Assembly (NCBI GenBank): GCA_050694275.1
Contig: JBOGXF010000098.1
Span: 1 to 23,906 of the forward strand
DNA from: JBOGXF01 sp050694275
Lineage (GTDB): Bacteria; Actinomycetota; CADDZG01; WHSQ01
Length of the DNA stretch: 23,906 nucleotides
Reading direction: 5' to 3'
Under the pieces are notes generated by a model. That model worked only from the letters and a program-made list of their open reading frames with translations. It was not told the DNA's origin and made no database searches. Shown here in pieces: positions 6,488 through 14,602 of the stretch. How positions within the stretch are numbered: position 1 is the stretch's first letter; the number at the start of each line of letters is the position of its first letter. The translations under genes and the position numbers were made by a program.

Positions 6488-7590
6488 CCGACGATCTCCC
6501 GGGAGATCCGTTCCAAGGTCAGAATGCCCGCGTACTTCTCATCTTCGGAAGCGACCACCGCGACGTTCGTGCGCGATGACACAATCGAGTCCAGTGCCTG
6601 CCTCAGGCTGCTCGCCGACGTCACGTAGGCGCTGAACTTGCGGGCTCTCGTCTCTCCGACCGTCTGGACGTTCTTCAGACTTGCTGCGTGGACCCACCCC
6701 CTGATCGATCCGTCCTCGACCACCGCGGCCCACCCGAACCCGGTCTCCGACATGATCCTCAACGCGTCCTCGACGGCGTCGGAAGGAGCCACCACCGGGC
6801 CTCGCTCGACGTCGATGTCGCCGACAGCCATGAGCGCGAGGCGCTTCAGTCCCCTCTCCGCGCCCACGAAACGCTCCACGAACTCGTTCGCGGGCTCCCT
6901 GAGGATCTCCTCGGGGGTCGCGTACTGCTCGATCACCCCGCCGATGTTCATGATCGCGATGCGGTCGGCCATTTTGATCGCCTCGTCGACGTCGTGGGTA
7001 ACGAACACCGTCGTCTTCTTCAGCTTCTCCTGTAGCTCGAGAAACTGATCCTGTAGTCGCTCGCGGATGATGGGATCGACCGCGCCGAAGGGTTCGTCCA
7101 TGAGCATCACCGGCGGGTCCGCGGCGAGAGCCCGCGCCACCCCGACCCGCTGCCGCTGCCCGCCCGACAGCTCCCGCGGGTAGCGCTTCAGCATCTCCGG
7201 GGAAAGGTCGAGCATTGAGATCAGCTCGTCCGTGCGCTCCTTCGTTCTCTCCTTGCCCCACCCCAGCAGCTTCGGCACAGTGGCGATGTTCTCCGAGACC
7301 GTGCGGTGCGGCAGGAGGCCGATGCTCTGGATGACGTAGCCGATGCCGCGCCGGAGTTGCACCGGATCCTGCTCGAGCACGTTGGCTCCGTCCACAGTGA
7401 TGCTGCCCGAAGTGGGCTCGATGAGCCGGTTGATCATCTTCATGGTGGTCGTCTTGCCGCATCCCGACGGGCCCACGAGCACCACCGTCTCGCCGGTTTC
7501 GATCTCGAGGGACAGCTCGGTTACGGCCGGCGCGGCTCCGTTTCCGTAACTCTTGGTGACGCGATCCAGCGAGATCATGCTGCCGGGCAT
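6484..7590 (-). CDS. opuCA: osmoprotectant ABC importer ATPase with CBS tail
   Basis: The 368-residue protein is the energising subunit. Walker A is GPSGCGKTT (40-48), the Q-loop is Gln88, the ABC signature is LSGGQ (141-145), Walker B is VMLMDEP (161-167), and the switch histidine is His199. After about residue 250 there is a tandem CBS-like pair. The first is around APSDAVEDALRIMSETGFGW and the second around TSASSLRQALDSIVSSRTNV. In OpuA/OpuC relatives CBS domains sense ionic strength or nucleotides such as c-di-AMP and gate transport. The ATG at 7590 lies six bases after a TAGGAT box and is likely leaderless; an in-frame ATG at 7578 has no support. It heads the operon and is divergent from the 45-aa membrane gene. 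Confidence 0.92.
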   Translation of the reverse strand: MPGSMISLDRVTKSYGNGAAPAVTELSLEIETGETVVLVGPSGCGKTTTMKMINRLIEPTSGSITVDGANVLEQDPVQLRRGIGYVIQSIGLLPHRTVSENIATVPKLLGWGKERTKERTDELISMLDLSPEMLKRYPRELSGGQRQRVGVARALAADPPVMLMDEPFGAVDPIIRERLQDQFLELQEKLKKTTVFVTHDVDEAIKMADRIAIMNIGGVIEQYATPEEILREPANEFVERFVGAERGLKRLALMAVGDIDVERGPVVAPSDAVEDALRIMSETGFGWAAVVEDGSIRGWVHAASLKNVQTVGETRARKFSAYVTSASSLRQALDSIVSSRTNVAVVASEDEKYAGILTLERISREIVG

Positions 7591-7596
7591 TTGGTC

Positions 7597-7602
7597 ATCC
7601 TA
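7597..7602 (-). promoter_or_regulatory. -10 box of the importer operon (probable leaderless)
   Basis: On the minus strand TAGGAT is followed by six bases (gaccaa) and the ATG at 7590. The shared 65-base divergent region (7591-7655) has no clear -35 elements for either direction. Confidence 0.45.
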
Positions 7603-7642
7603 GTTAACTGTGGGAGCAACGTAGCCCTCATCGCGGCGTGTC

Positions 7643-7648
7643 TATAGT
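7643..7648 (+). promoter_or_regulatory. -10 box before the 45-aa membrane gene
   Basis: TATAGT is followed by seven bases and the ATG at 7656. No Shine-Dalgarno sequence lies in between, again fitting a leaderless or near-leaderless transcript. Confidence 0.45.
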
Positions 7649-7655
7649 GACAACC

Positions 7656-7793
7656 ATGCTACGAAGATCACGATTCCTGTCGTGGCTCGCGCTGGCAGGC
7701 CTCGCGGTGTGGCTCGGCCGGCTGATCGCGCACTCCAAGGTTCCCTCTCCCGAGGGGCTCTGGCGGGAGCTGACGCCGGAGGAACTCGAGTGA
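7656..7793 (+). CDS. small single-span membrane protein, 45 aa
   Basis: The frame reads MLRRSRFLSWLALAGLAVWL, then a Gly-Arg-rich turn and a polar tail ending LWRELTPEELE. A basic N-terminus, one hydrophobic helix (about residues 8-25) and an acidic amphipathic tail make a small inner-membrane protein with the tail probably on one face. Its stop TGA overlaps the GTG start of the oxidoreductase gene by four bases (GTGA), and the downstream Shine-Dalgarno GGAGGA lies inside its last codons. A TATAGT box sits seven bases before the ATG. The coupling and promoter argue that it is translated; I know no family for it. It might anchor or regulate the oxidoreductase, which is inference only. Confidence 0.65.
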   Translation: MLRRSRFLSWLALAGLAVWLGRLIAHSKVPSPEGLWRELTPEELE

Positions 7794-8908
7794 ACGCACT
7801 CGTGCTCGGTGCAACCGGCGCCATGGGCCGCCGCGTGGCGGCCGAGTTGGCGCGCTCCGACGAGGTGACCTCGTTGACGGTAGCGGGCCGGGAGCAGGCC
7901 AGGGCCGAGAGTGTCGCCGCGCTCCTCGGCGGGGCCCAGCGTAACGTCCGCGCCATCACTCTCAACTTGGACGACGCCGACAGCCTGGTGAGCATGCTCC
8001 GAGAGAACGACGTGGCGGTCTCGTGTTGCGGCCCCACCTATCTTTTCGAGGCCAGTCTGGTCGCCGCGGCGGTCGCCGCCAAGGTCCCCTACGTGTCGCT
8101 GTTCGACGACCACATGGTTCTCGATCAGGTGATGGCACACGGTGCAGCAGCGGAGCGGGCCGAGGTCACGATCGTGACCGGTTGCGGCCTGAGCCCAGGG
8201 ATCACGAATCTTATGGCCGTTCTCGCCGCGCGCGAGCTCAAGGAGGTGGCGGAGATAGAAGTCGCGGTCGCCGCGTCCTCCGCCGACTCCGAGGGACCGG
8301 CCGCGGCCCTCCATCTCCTGGCCCTCATGACCTCGGACGCTCCCTTCGTGTCCGACCACCAGGCCTCGGTGGCGAAGGCGGGCACCGCCCCCAGGCCCAT
8401 CTTCTTTCCGGAGCCGGTGGGGTGGGCGGAAACCTTCCGCGTCGGTCATCCCGAGGTCGTGACTCTCGCAAACCGCTTCCCGGGACTTCGTTCGCTCTCT
8501 TTCAGGCTGGGACTAACCGAGAAGGTCGCCATGGACGTCCTGCGTGCGTCGGTCGCAACCGGCCTGTTGAAATCCGAGCGATCACGGCAGAAGTTTTCAG
8601 CCCTGACCGGCCCGGTGAGGCCGATCCTCGAGAGGATCCCGCCGCGCGGCGCGGCGTGGACCTCGGCACGTGTCGACGTCCGTGGAAGAAGCGAGGGTAA
8701 GGCAGCGGGCATCACCCTAGGGGTGACCGATCATCTATCCAATCTCGCATGCATCCCTCTCGCGGTCGCCGCCGTCGAGCTCGGAAGCAAGCGCACGGTT
8801 CGCCACGGTGTCAATCCGCCCGATGAGGTCTTCGAGCCCGCTGCCTTCTTCAAAAAGATCGGCGAGCGCGGGCTGAGGATCGCCCGGCTCCAGCCATACC
8901 CGGTCTGA
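7790..8908 (+). CDS. saccharopine dehydrogenase-like NAD(P)-dependent oxidoreductase
   Basis: I start this 372-residue protein at the GTG at 7790. GGAGGA lies about 7 bases upstream, and the protein then opens directly with the Rossmann motif NALVLGATGAMGRRVA. The open frame extending to 7682 is antisense-like filler. The NADP-binding domain (about 1-120) is followed by VTGCGLSPGITNLMAVLAA, typical of the saccharopine dehydrogenase superfamily, and a longer C-terminal domain ending in VNPPDEVFEPAAFFKKIGERG. Superfamily members reduce or oxidise amino-acid adducts or lipids, so the substrate is open; a true lysine-pathway role is not supported by context. It forms a two-gene unit with the 45-aa membrane protein. 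It converges with the DUF3566 gene with two bases between the stops. Confidence 0.85.
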   Translation: MNALVLGATGAMGRRVAAELARSDEVTSLTVAGREQARAESVAALLGGAQRNVRAITLNLDDADSLVSMLRENDVAVSCCGPTYLFEASLVAAAVAAKVPYVSLFDDHMVLDQVMAHGAAAERAEVTIVTGCGLSPGITNLMAVLAARELKEVAEIEVAVAASSADSEGPAAALHLLALMTSDAPFVSDHQASVAKAGTAPRPIFFPEPVGWAETFRVGHPEVVTLANRFPGLRSLSFRLGLTEKVAMDVLRASVATGLLKSERSRQKFSALTGPVRPILERIPPRGAAWTSARVDVRGRSEGKAAGITLGVTDHLSNLACIPLAVAAVELGSKRTVRHGVNPPDEVFEPAAFFKKIGERGLRIARLQPYPV

Positions 8909-8910
8909 CC

Positions 8911-9492
8911 CTAGAGATCTCGTTCGACGAAGGTGAGCTCGAGGCCACCGACGAGATCGGATGCGATGTTGTAGATGAACGCAAGGAAGACGTTGATCAG
9001 CGACGCGAGCACCCCGAACGACACACCGATTAAGAGAGCCCATTTCTCAACCGTTCCGAGGGTTATCTCGAACTCGCCCTCGCCGAGGGCGAATCCCTCA
9101 CGGAAGTTCTCGATCGCGTCGAAGAGACCGGCCGCGCCCAACATGGAGTAAAGAATGGCGACCAAGATGAGCCAGATCACGATGAAGATCGCGTAGAAGA
9201 ACAGCGAGAGCTTCAGCACGCTCCAGGGATCAACCTTGCGAACGGTTCGGCGCACGCGGCGCAGTGCGGGTCGTCCCCGGCGCATCGGCCGGCGTTCCGG
9301 TTGGGTCGGCCGATCACCTCTCGGGATCACGTCCGAACGTTCGGGGGGTGGGCTTGGAACGGGAGCGCCGAGCGGCGCGGTGAGCTCTGTCCACAGGGGC
9401 TCGGCGCCCGAGTCTGGTGGCAGGTGACCCCCGGAGGCGGGGCCGGCCCCCGGCTCCGCCCGCCAGTTCTCGGGTCTCTCTTTCTCGGTCAC
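8911..9492 (-). CDS. DUF3566 transmembrane protein
   Basis: The 193-residue protein has a proline-, glycine- and arginine-rich N-terminal half (1-88) that looks disordered, and two membrane spans at about 93-118 and 151-175. Between them is a short acidic loop with GLFDAIENFREGF. This is the DUF3566 layout; in mycobacteria the same family lies right after gyrA (Rv0007 position). The start is GTG at 9492 with GGGAGAGG upstream, 29 bases after the gyrA stop, so it is probably cotranscribed with gyrBA. Its function is unknown; conservation next to the origin suggests a cell-envelope or division role, which is inference. Confidence 0.88.
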   Translation of the reverse strand: MTEKERPENWRAEPGAGPASGGHLPPDSGAEPLWTELTAPLGAPVPSPPPERSDVIPRGDRPTQPERRPMRRGRPALRRVRRTVRKVDPWSVLKLSLFFYAIFIVIWLILVAILYSMLGAAGLFDAIENFREGFALGEGEFEITLGTVEKWALLIGVSFGVLASLINVFLAFIYNIASDLVGGLELTFVERDL

Positions 9493-9521
9493 TGCCTCTC
9501 CCTTGGGCGCCGGAAAAATCG

Positions 9522-12032
9522 CTACGACAGCAGCTTTGCCTGTCCGTCTTCGGGCTCTCCGACCACGAGTGCGAGGGCGGACACGCGCGCCCCTTCGGCC
9601 AGGTTCATGACCCTAACGCCGGTGGCCGGGCGCCCCTGCCGGGAGATGGTGTTCGCCGCGAGGCGGATCACGACGCCGTCGTCGGAGATCAGGAACGCCT
9701 CGTCCTCGCCGTGAACGACGCACGCGCCCACGATCTGCCCGCGCGGCTTGGTGAGCTTCGCTGCAATAACGCCCTTGCCGGCGCGCCCCTTGCGTGGGAA
9801 GTGACCGAGCTTGGTGCGTTTGCCATAGCCAAACTCCGTGACAATGAGCAGGTCGGCATCGTTGTCGCTGATGACATCGCACGAGACGACCTCGTCGTCG
9901 GGCGCAAGCTTGATGCCGATCACGCCGGTGGCCGTGCGCCCCATCGGCCGGACCGCGTCCTCCTTGAAACGAATCGCCTTGCCCTTCTTGGTGATGATCA
10001 GGATGTCGTCGTTGCCCGAGGTCGGGCGGACGCGGACGACTTCGTCACCCTCCTTGAGATTGAGAGCGATGATCCCCTCGCGTCGCGACGAGTCGTACTC
10101 GCGAAACAGCGTCTTCTTCACCATGCCGCGCTTGGTCGCGGTCAAGAGGTAGCGATAGGTCTCGTAGTCCCGCGTGTCGATCACGGCGGCAACTGAATCC
10201 TCAGGACGCATCGGTACGACGTTGACCACGGCGGTCCCGCGCGCAGTCCGGTCACGTTTGGGGATCTCGTGGGCTTTGAGGCGATAGACGCGTCCGGTGT
10301 TGGAGAACAGCAGCAGGTAAGAATGGGCCGTCGAGGTGAGCAGATGCTCGACGATGTCACCCTCTTTCAGCTTGGCCCCCTTGACCCCACGTCCGCCGCG
10401 TCCCTGTCGCTTGTAAGTGTCGAGCGGCACAGACTTGACGTAACGGTCGCGCGACACGGAGACGACCAGATCCTCGTCCGCGATGAGGTCCTCGATGTCG
10501 AACTCACCTTCGTCCGGCACGATGCGCGAGCGCCGCTCGTCCGAGAACTTCTCGTTGATAGCGCGCAGCTCGTCGGCGATGATCCGGCGAACCTTGGCGG
10601 GGTCCTTGAGGATGGATTTCAGTTCCTTGATCGCCTTCTGCAGCTCTGTGTGCTCGTCCCGGATCTTGTCTTGCTCGAGGGCGGTCAGGCGGCGGAGCTG
10701 CATATCGAGGATGTGTTGCGCTTGCTCGAGCGACAACCCGAAGCGGGCTATCAGGCCGCTACGGGCCTCTTCGACGTCGGCCGCGGCGCGGATGAGCTCG
10801 ATCACCGCGTCGATGTGGTCGAGGGCGATTATGAGCCCTTCGAGTATGTGCGAGCGCTCCTCGGCCTTGCGCAACCGGTACTGCGTGCGCCGGGTTATGA
10901 CCTCGACCTGATGGGTGATGTAGGCCTCGATGATCTCGCCGAGGTTCAGAGTGCGCGGAATTCCGTCGACCAACGCCACCATGTTCACAGCGAAGTTGTC
11001 CTGCAGCTGGGTCCGCTTGTACAGGGTGTTGAGCACGACCTGAGGGATGGCGTTCTTCTTGAGGTCGATGACGACCCGCATCCCCGCCCGTGACGACTCG
11101 TCACGCAGGTCGGCGATCCCCTCGAGTCTCTTGGTCTTGGCATTCACGAGTTCGGCGATCTTCTCCTGTAGACGCGCCTTGTTGACCTGGTAAGGAAGCT
11201 CGGTGACGACGATCCGCGGGTTGCCCTTGGGTCCCTCCTCGACTTCGCACACCGCGCGCATCTTGATCGAGCCGCGCCCGGTGGTGTAGGCATCCACGAT
11301 GCCCTGCCGGCCGATGATGAGCCCACCGGTCGGGAAGTCGGGCCCCTTGACGTGCTCCATCGCGGTCTGCAGCATCTTGTCGGCCGAGGAGCCCTTCTCG
11401 GGATGCTCGAGGATGTCCACGACCGCGTCGGCGACTTCGCCGAGGTTGTGAGGAGGGATGTTGGTCGCCATGCCGACAGCGATTCCCGTCTGCCCATTGA
11501 CCAACAGGTTGGGGAAGCGCGCCGGTAGAACCGCGGGCTCGACCTCGTAGCCGTCGTAGTTGTCGTGGAAGTCGACGGTCTCTTCGTCGATATCGCGCAA
11601 CAACTCCATCGCCGGCTGCGACAGACGACACTCGGTATAGCGCTGCGCCGCCGGAGCGTCGCCGTCGACCGACCCGAAGTTACCCTGCCCGTCGATCAGC
11701 AGATACCGCGTCGAGAAGTCCTGGGCGAGGCGCGCGAGCGCGTCGTAGATAGCTTGATCGCCGTGGGGGTGATACTTCTTCATGACATCCCCGACGAGAG
11801 CGGCGCACTTGCGATGCTGGCGTTCGGGACGCAGACCCGACTCGAGCCCGGCGTAGAGAATGCGGCGGTGCACCGGCTTGAGCCCGTCGCGCACGTCCGG
11901 AAGCGCGCGGCTGACGATGACCGACATGGCGTACTCGAGGAAGGAGTACTGGACCTCCTCCTCGATGGTTACTTCCATGCCGCCGTTACCGTCGTCGGGG
12001 GGCAGCTTGTTCTGGAACGGTCCCTTGGCCAT
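9522..12032 (-). CDS. gyrA: DNA gyrase subunit A
   Basis: The 836-residue protein is the breakage-reunion subunit that, with GyrB, adds negative supercoils ahead of the fork. The active-site tyrosine is Tyr132 in AAQRYTE. The gate and coiled-coil region include PAVLPARFPNLLVNG and HILDMQLRRLTALEQDKI. The C-terminal DNA-wrapping domain carries a GyrA box QGRGGRG followed by repeated beta-pinwheel blades. The quinolone-determining stretch reads YHPHGDQAIYDAL: the position equivalent to E. coli Ser83 is Gln93 and the Asp87 equivalent is Asp97. Gln there is unusual. It starts 14 bases after the gyrB stop with AGGAAT upstream, so gyrB and gyrA form one unit. No intein is present. Confidence 0.98.
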   Translation of the reverse strand: MAKGPFQNKLPPDDGNGGMEVTIEEEVQYSFLEYAMSVIVSRALPDVRDGLKPVHRRILYAGLESGLRPERQHRKCAALVGDVMKKYHPHGDQAIYDALARLAQDFSTRYLLIDGQGNFGSVDGDAPAAQRYTECRLSQPAMELLRDIDEETVDFHDNYDGYEVEPAVLPARFPNLLVNGQTGIAVGMATNIPPHNLGEVADAVVDILEHPEKGSSADKMLQTAMEHVKGPDFPTGGLIIGRQGIVDAYTTGRGSIKMRAVCEVEEGPKGNPRIVVTELPYQVNKARLQEKIAELVNAKTKRLEGIADLRDESSRAGMRVVIDLKKNAIPQVVLNTLYKRTQLQDNFAVNMVALVDGIPRTLNLGEIIEAYITHQVEVITRRTQYRLRKAEERSHILEGLIIALDHIDAVIELIRAAADVEEARSGLIARFGLSLEQAQHILDMQLRRLTALEQDKIRDEHTELQKAIKELKSILKDPAKVRRIIADELRAINEKFSDERRSRIVPDEGEFDIEDLIADEDLVVSVSRDRYVKSVPLDTYKRQGRGGRGVKGAKLKEGDIVEHLLTSTAHSYLLLFSNTGRVYRLKAHEIPKRDRTARGTAVVNVVPMRPEDSVAAVIDTRDYETYRYLLTATKRGMVKKTLFREYDSSRREGIIALNLKEGDEVVRVRPTSGNDDILIITKKGKAIRFKEDAVRPMGRTATGVIGIKLAPDDEVVSCDVISDNDADLLIVTEFGYGKRTKLGHFPRKGRAGKGVIAAKLTKPRGQIVGACVVHGEDEAFLISDDGVVIRLAANTISRQGRPATGVRVMNLAEGARVSALALVVGEPEDGQAKLLS

Positions 12033-12046
12033 AGATTCCTAATCCG

Positions 12047-13984
12047 TTAGATATCGAGGAAGCGGATGTCCTTGGCGTTTCGCTGGATGAAAACCTTGCG
12101 CACTTCGACGTCCTCGCCCATGAGCGTCGAGAACAGCTCCTCTGCGAGGGCCGCGTCCTCCATCGTCACCCGCATGAGGGTGCGAGTCTCGGGATCGAGG
12201 GTCGTCTGCCACAGCTCGGAGGGGTTCATCTCGCCCAGACCCTTGAACCGGCTCGCCTCTATCTTGGCGCCGTTCTGCTCGACCCTGAACTGCTCGAGAG
12301 CGGCGTCTGTCATGAAGTAGTGGACCTTGCCCTTGAACTTCACCCGATAGAGGGGAGGTTTAGCGACATACACGTAGCCGGCTTCGATGAGCTCGGGCAT
12401 GTAGCGGAAGAAGAGGGTGAGCAGTAGAGCCTTGATATGCGCACCGTCGACGTCCGCATCGGCCATCGACACGATCTTGTGATAACGGGCCTTGGAGATA
12501 TCGAAGTCCTCGCCGATGCCGGTGCCGATCGCGGTGATGATCGCCTGGACCTCTCTGTTCTCGAGGATCTTGGCCAGGCGAGCGCGTTCGACATTGAGGA
12601 TCTTTCCTCGCAACGGAAGAATCGCCTGGAAGGCGCGCTCGCGAGCCTGCTTGGCACTGCCGCCGGCGGAGTCACCCTCGACGATGAACAACTCGGTCCG
12701 GTCGGGTTCGGTGATCTGGCAGTCGGCGAGCTTGCCCGGTAGCGTCGACGACTCGAGCAGCGACTTGCGCCGGACGAGATCTCGTACCTTCCTCGCCTCG
12801 AGGCGGGCGCGCTGCGCGGACACGATCTTGTTGCTTATGGCCCTGGCATCGGATGGGTGCTCCTCCATGAAGTCGGAGAAGTACTGATTCATCGAGGTCT
12901 CGACGAACGAGCGGATCTCGGTGTTGCCCAGCTTAGTCTTCGTCTGACCTTCGAACTGCGGCTGCCGGAGTTTCACCGAAACGATACCGGTGAGTCCCTC
13001 GCGGCAATCCTCGCCGACGAGAGAATCGTCCTTCTCCCTGAGGATGTTCTTGTCGCGCGCGTACTTAGTGATCACGCGGGTCAGCGCGCGGCGGAAGCCC
13101 TCTTCGTGCATCCCGCCCTCGTGCGTGTTGATGTTGTTAGCGAAGGTGAACACAGATTCGTTGTAGGTGTTGGTCCACTGCATCGCGATCTCGAGCTCGT
13201 GATCTTCGCCCTTGGATTCGAAATACACGACTCGGTTGTGCACCGGGTCACGGGATCCGTTTAGATGCTTGACGAAGTCGACGATCCCGCCCGTGTATCT
13301 GAACTCCTCTTTCTGCTCGGGCTCGACGCGCTGGTCGAGCAGCCGGATCTCGAGCCCGCGATTCAAGAACGCCATCTCGCGCAGACGCTGGGCGAGCGCG
13401 TCGAACTTGAAGTCGCGGTCCTCCGTGAATATCTGAGGATCCGGCCAGAACGTGATGGTCGTTCCGGTGCGCTTGGCGGGCTTGACCGCCTTGAGCTTCG
13501 CGAGCGGGCTGCCCCGCTCGTATTCCTGACGCCACAGCTTGCCGTCCCGCACGACCTCGACCTCGAGGCGTTCGGACAGAGCGTTGACGACGCTCACACC
13601 GACCCCGTGAAGACCGCCGGAGACCTGGTACCCCTTGCCCCCGAACTTGCCCCCCGCGTGCAGGGTGGTCAGCACGACCTCGACCGCCGGCTTTCGCTCC
13701 CCCTTGACGACATCGACCGGAATACCGCGGCCGTTATCGGATACCCGGCATCCACCATCGGCGAGCAATTCGACGACGATGCGGTCGCAATGTCCGGCCA
13801 TCGCCTCGTCGACTGCGTTGTCGACGACTTCGTACACGAGGTGATGAAGGCCCCGCGGACCGGTCGTTCCGATGTACATACCGGGCCGTTGCCGGACCGG
13901 CTGAAGGCCCTTTAGGACCGTGATGTCTTGCGCGGTATAACTGGCTTTGGCCGCGGTTTTCGCCGCGCTCTTCGGTGGGCTCAT
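12047..13984 (-). CDS. gyrB: DNA gyrase subunit B
   Basis: The 645-residue protein is the ATPase subunit of gyrase. The GHKL pocket shows EVVDNAVDEA with Glu52 and Asn56, SDNGRGIPV with Asp83, and the lid GGLHGVGVSVVNA. The TOPRIM domain has EGDSAGG (436-442) and DADVDG (509-514), which hold the metal for strand cleavage. The end RNAKDIRFLDI is the usual C-terminus. MADADVDG replaces the common MTDADVDG, a mild variant. A Lys/Ala-rich stretch extends the N-terminus by about 15 residues. AGGAAG precedes the ATG and overlaps the dciA stop, nine bases away. Confidence 0.98.
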   Translation of the reverse strand: MSPPKSAAKTAAKASYTAQDITVLKGLQPVRQRPGMYIGTTGPRGLHHLVYEVVDNAVDEAMAGHCDRIVVELLADGGCRVSDNGRGIPVDVVKGERKPAVEVVLTTLHAGGKFGGKGYQVSGGLHGVGVSVVNALSERLEVEVVRDGKLWRQEYERGSPLAKLKAVKPAKRTGTTITFWPDPQIFTEDRDFKFDALAQRLREMAFLNRGLEIRLLDQRVEPEQKEEFRYTGGIVDFVKHLNGSRDPVHNRVVYFESKGEDHELEIAMQWTNTYNESVFTFANNINTHEGGMHEEGFRRALTRVITKYARDKNILREKDDSLVGEDCREGLTGIVSVKLRQPQFEGQTKTKLGNTEIRSFVETSMNQYFSDFMEEHPSDARAISNKIVSAQRARLEARKVRDLVRRKSLLESSTLPGKLADCQITEPDRTELFIVEGDSAGGSAKQARERAFQAILPLRGKILNVERARLAKILENREVQAIITAIGTGIGEDFDISKARYHKIVSMADADVDGAHIKALLLTLFFRYMPELIEAGYVYVAKPPLYRVKFKGKVHYFMTDAALEQFRVEQNGAKIEASRFKGLGEMNPSELWQTTLDPETRTLMRVTMEDAALAEELFSTLMGEDVEVRKVFIQRNAKDIRFLDI

Positions 13985-13993
13985 GTGCGCTTC

Positions 13994-14602
13994 CTAGATC
14001 GAACTTGGTGGTCGGTCGGAGGTCCATCCCGCGGCTTCCGCAGCACCGGCCGCCGATCGTTTTGAGGCGCGCGTCGGGAGCGCGTTGCGGGGTGGATTCA
14101 CGTGCTCAATCATACCATCTACCAGGTACTTTCCTTGATTCTCAGGGTCCCGCCGGACCCCGCGACGGCGCCCCCATGCGGCCCGAGCGCGCGCCAGGGC
14201 GCGGGCCGGATCGGAGGATGGATCCCGGGCCGCTACGGGCTCTCGATCACCGGCGCCCGCACGAGTCGATGGCGCCGCGGCCGCGCGCGCGACCGGTCCC
14301 GGCGCAGTCCAGATCCGCACCTCGGACACGACCGGTGCTCCCAGCATGGCGTTGGCTCGGCGAGCGATCTCCGCGCCCATGTAGCCGAGCTCCGTCGCCC
14401 ACGCCGGCGAGTCGGTGCGAATCCGTAGCACTCCGTTGCGCAACGACGTTGGCTCGGCGTGCTCTGCGATCGCGGACCCCGCGATCTCGGTCCAGCTTCT
14501 CCACAGACGACCGGCCTCGAGAGATCCGCCGAGGCCCAGCCGCTTGCTCACCGCGCGCAGGCACTCGCGAAGGAGCTGGGGCTGACGACCATCGTTATCC
14601 AA
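13994..14602 (-). CDS. dciA: DciA-type helicase-loading protein (DUF721)
   Basis: This 202-residue protein has the DUF721 domain near its N-terminus (about 8-95): LWRSWTEIAGSAIAEHAEP, then LRNGVLRIRTDSPAWATEL and IARRANAMLG. DciA helps load the replicative helicase DnaB in bacteria lacking DnaC. The rest (about 100-202) is Arg/Ala/Pro-rich and probably disordered. The start is TTG at 14602, with GAGGTGA about 8 bases upstream, overlapping the end of recF by eight bases; this low-efficiency codon and overlap suggest coupled, modest expression. The position between recF and gyrB matches the mycobacterial Rv0004 locus. Confidence 0.88.
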   Translation of the reverse strand: MDNDGRQPQLLRECLRAVSKRLGLGGSLEAGRLWRSWTEIAGSAIAEHAEPTSLRNGVLRIRTDSPAWATELGYMGAEIARRANAMLGAPVVSEVRIWTAPGPVARAAAAPSTRAGAGDREPVAARDPSSDPARALARARAAWGRRRGVRRDPENQGKYLVDGMIEHVNPPRNALPTRASKRSAAGAAEAAGWTSDRPPSSI

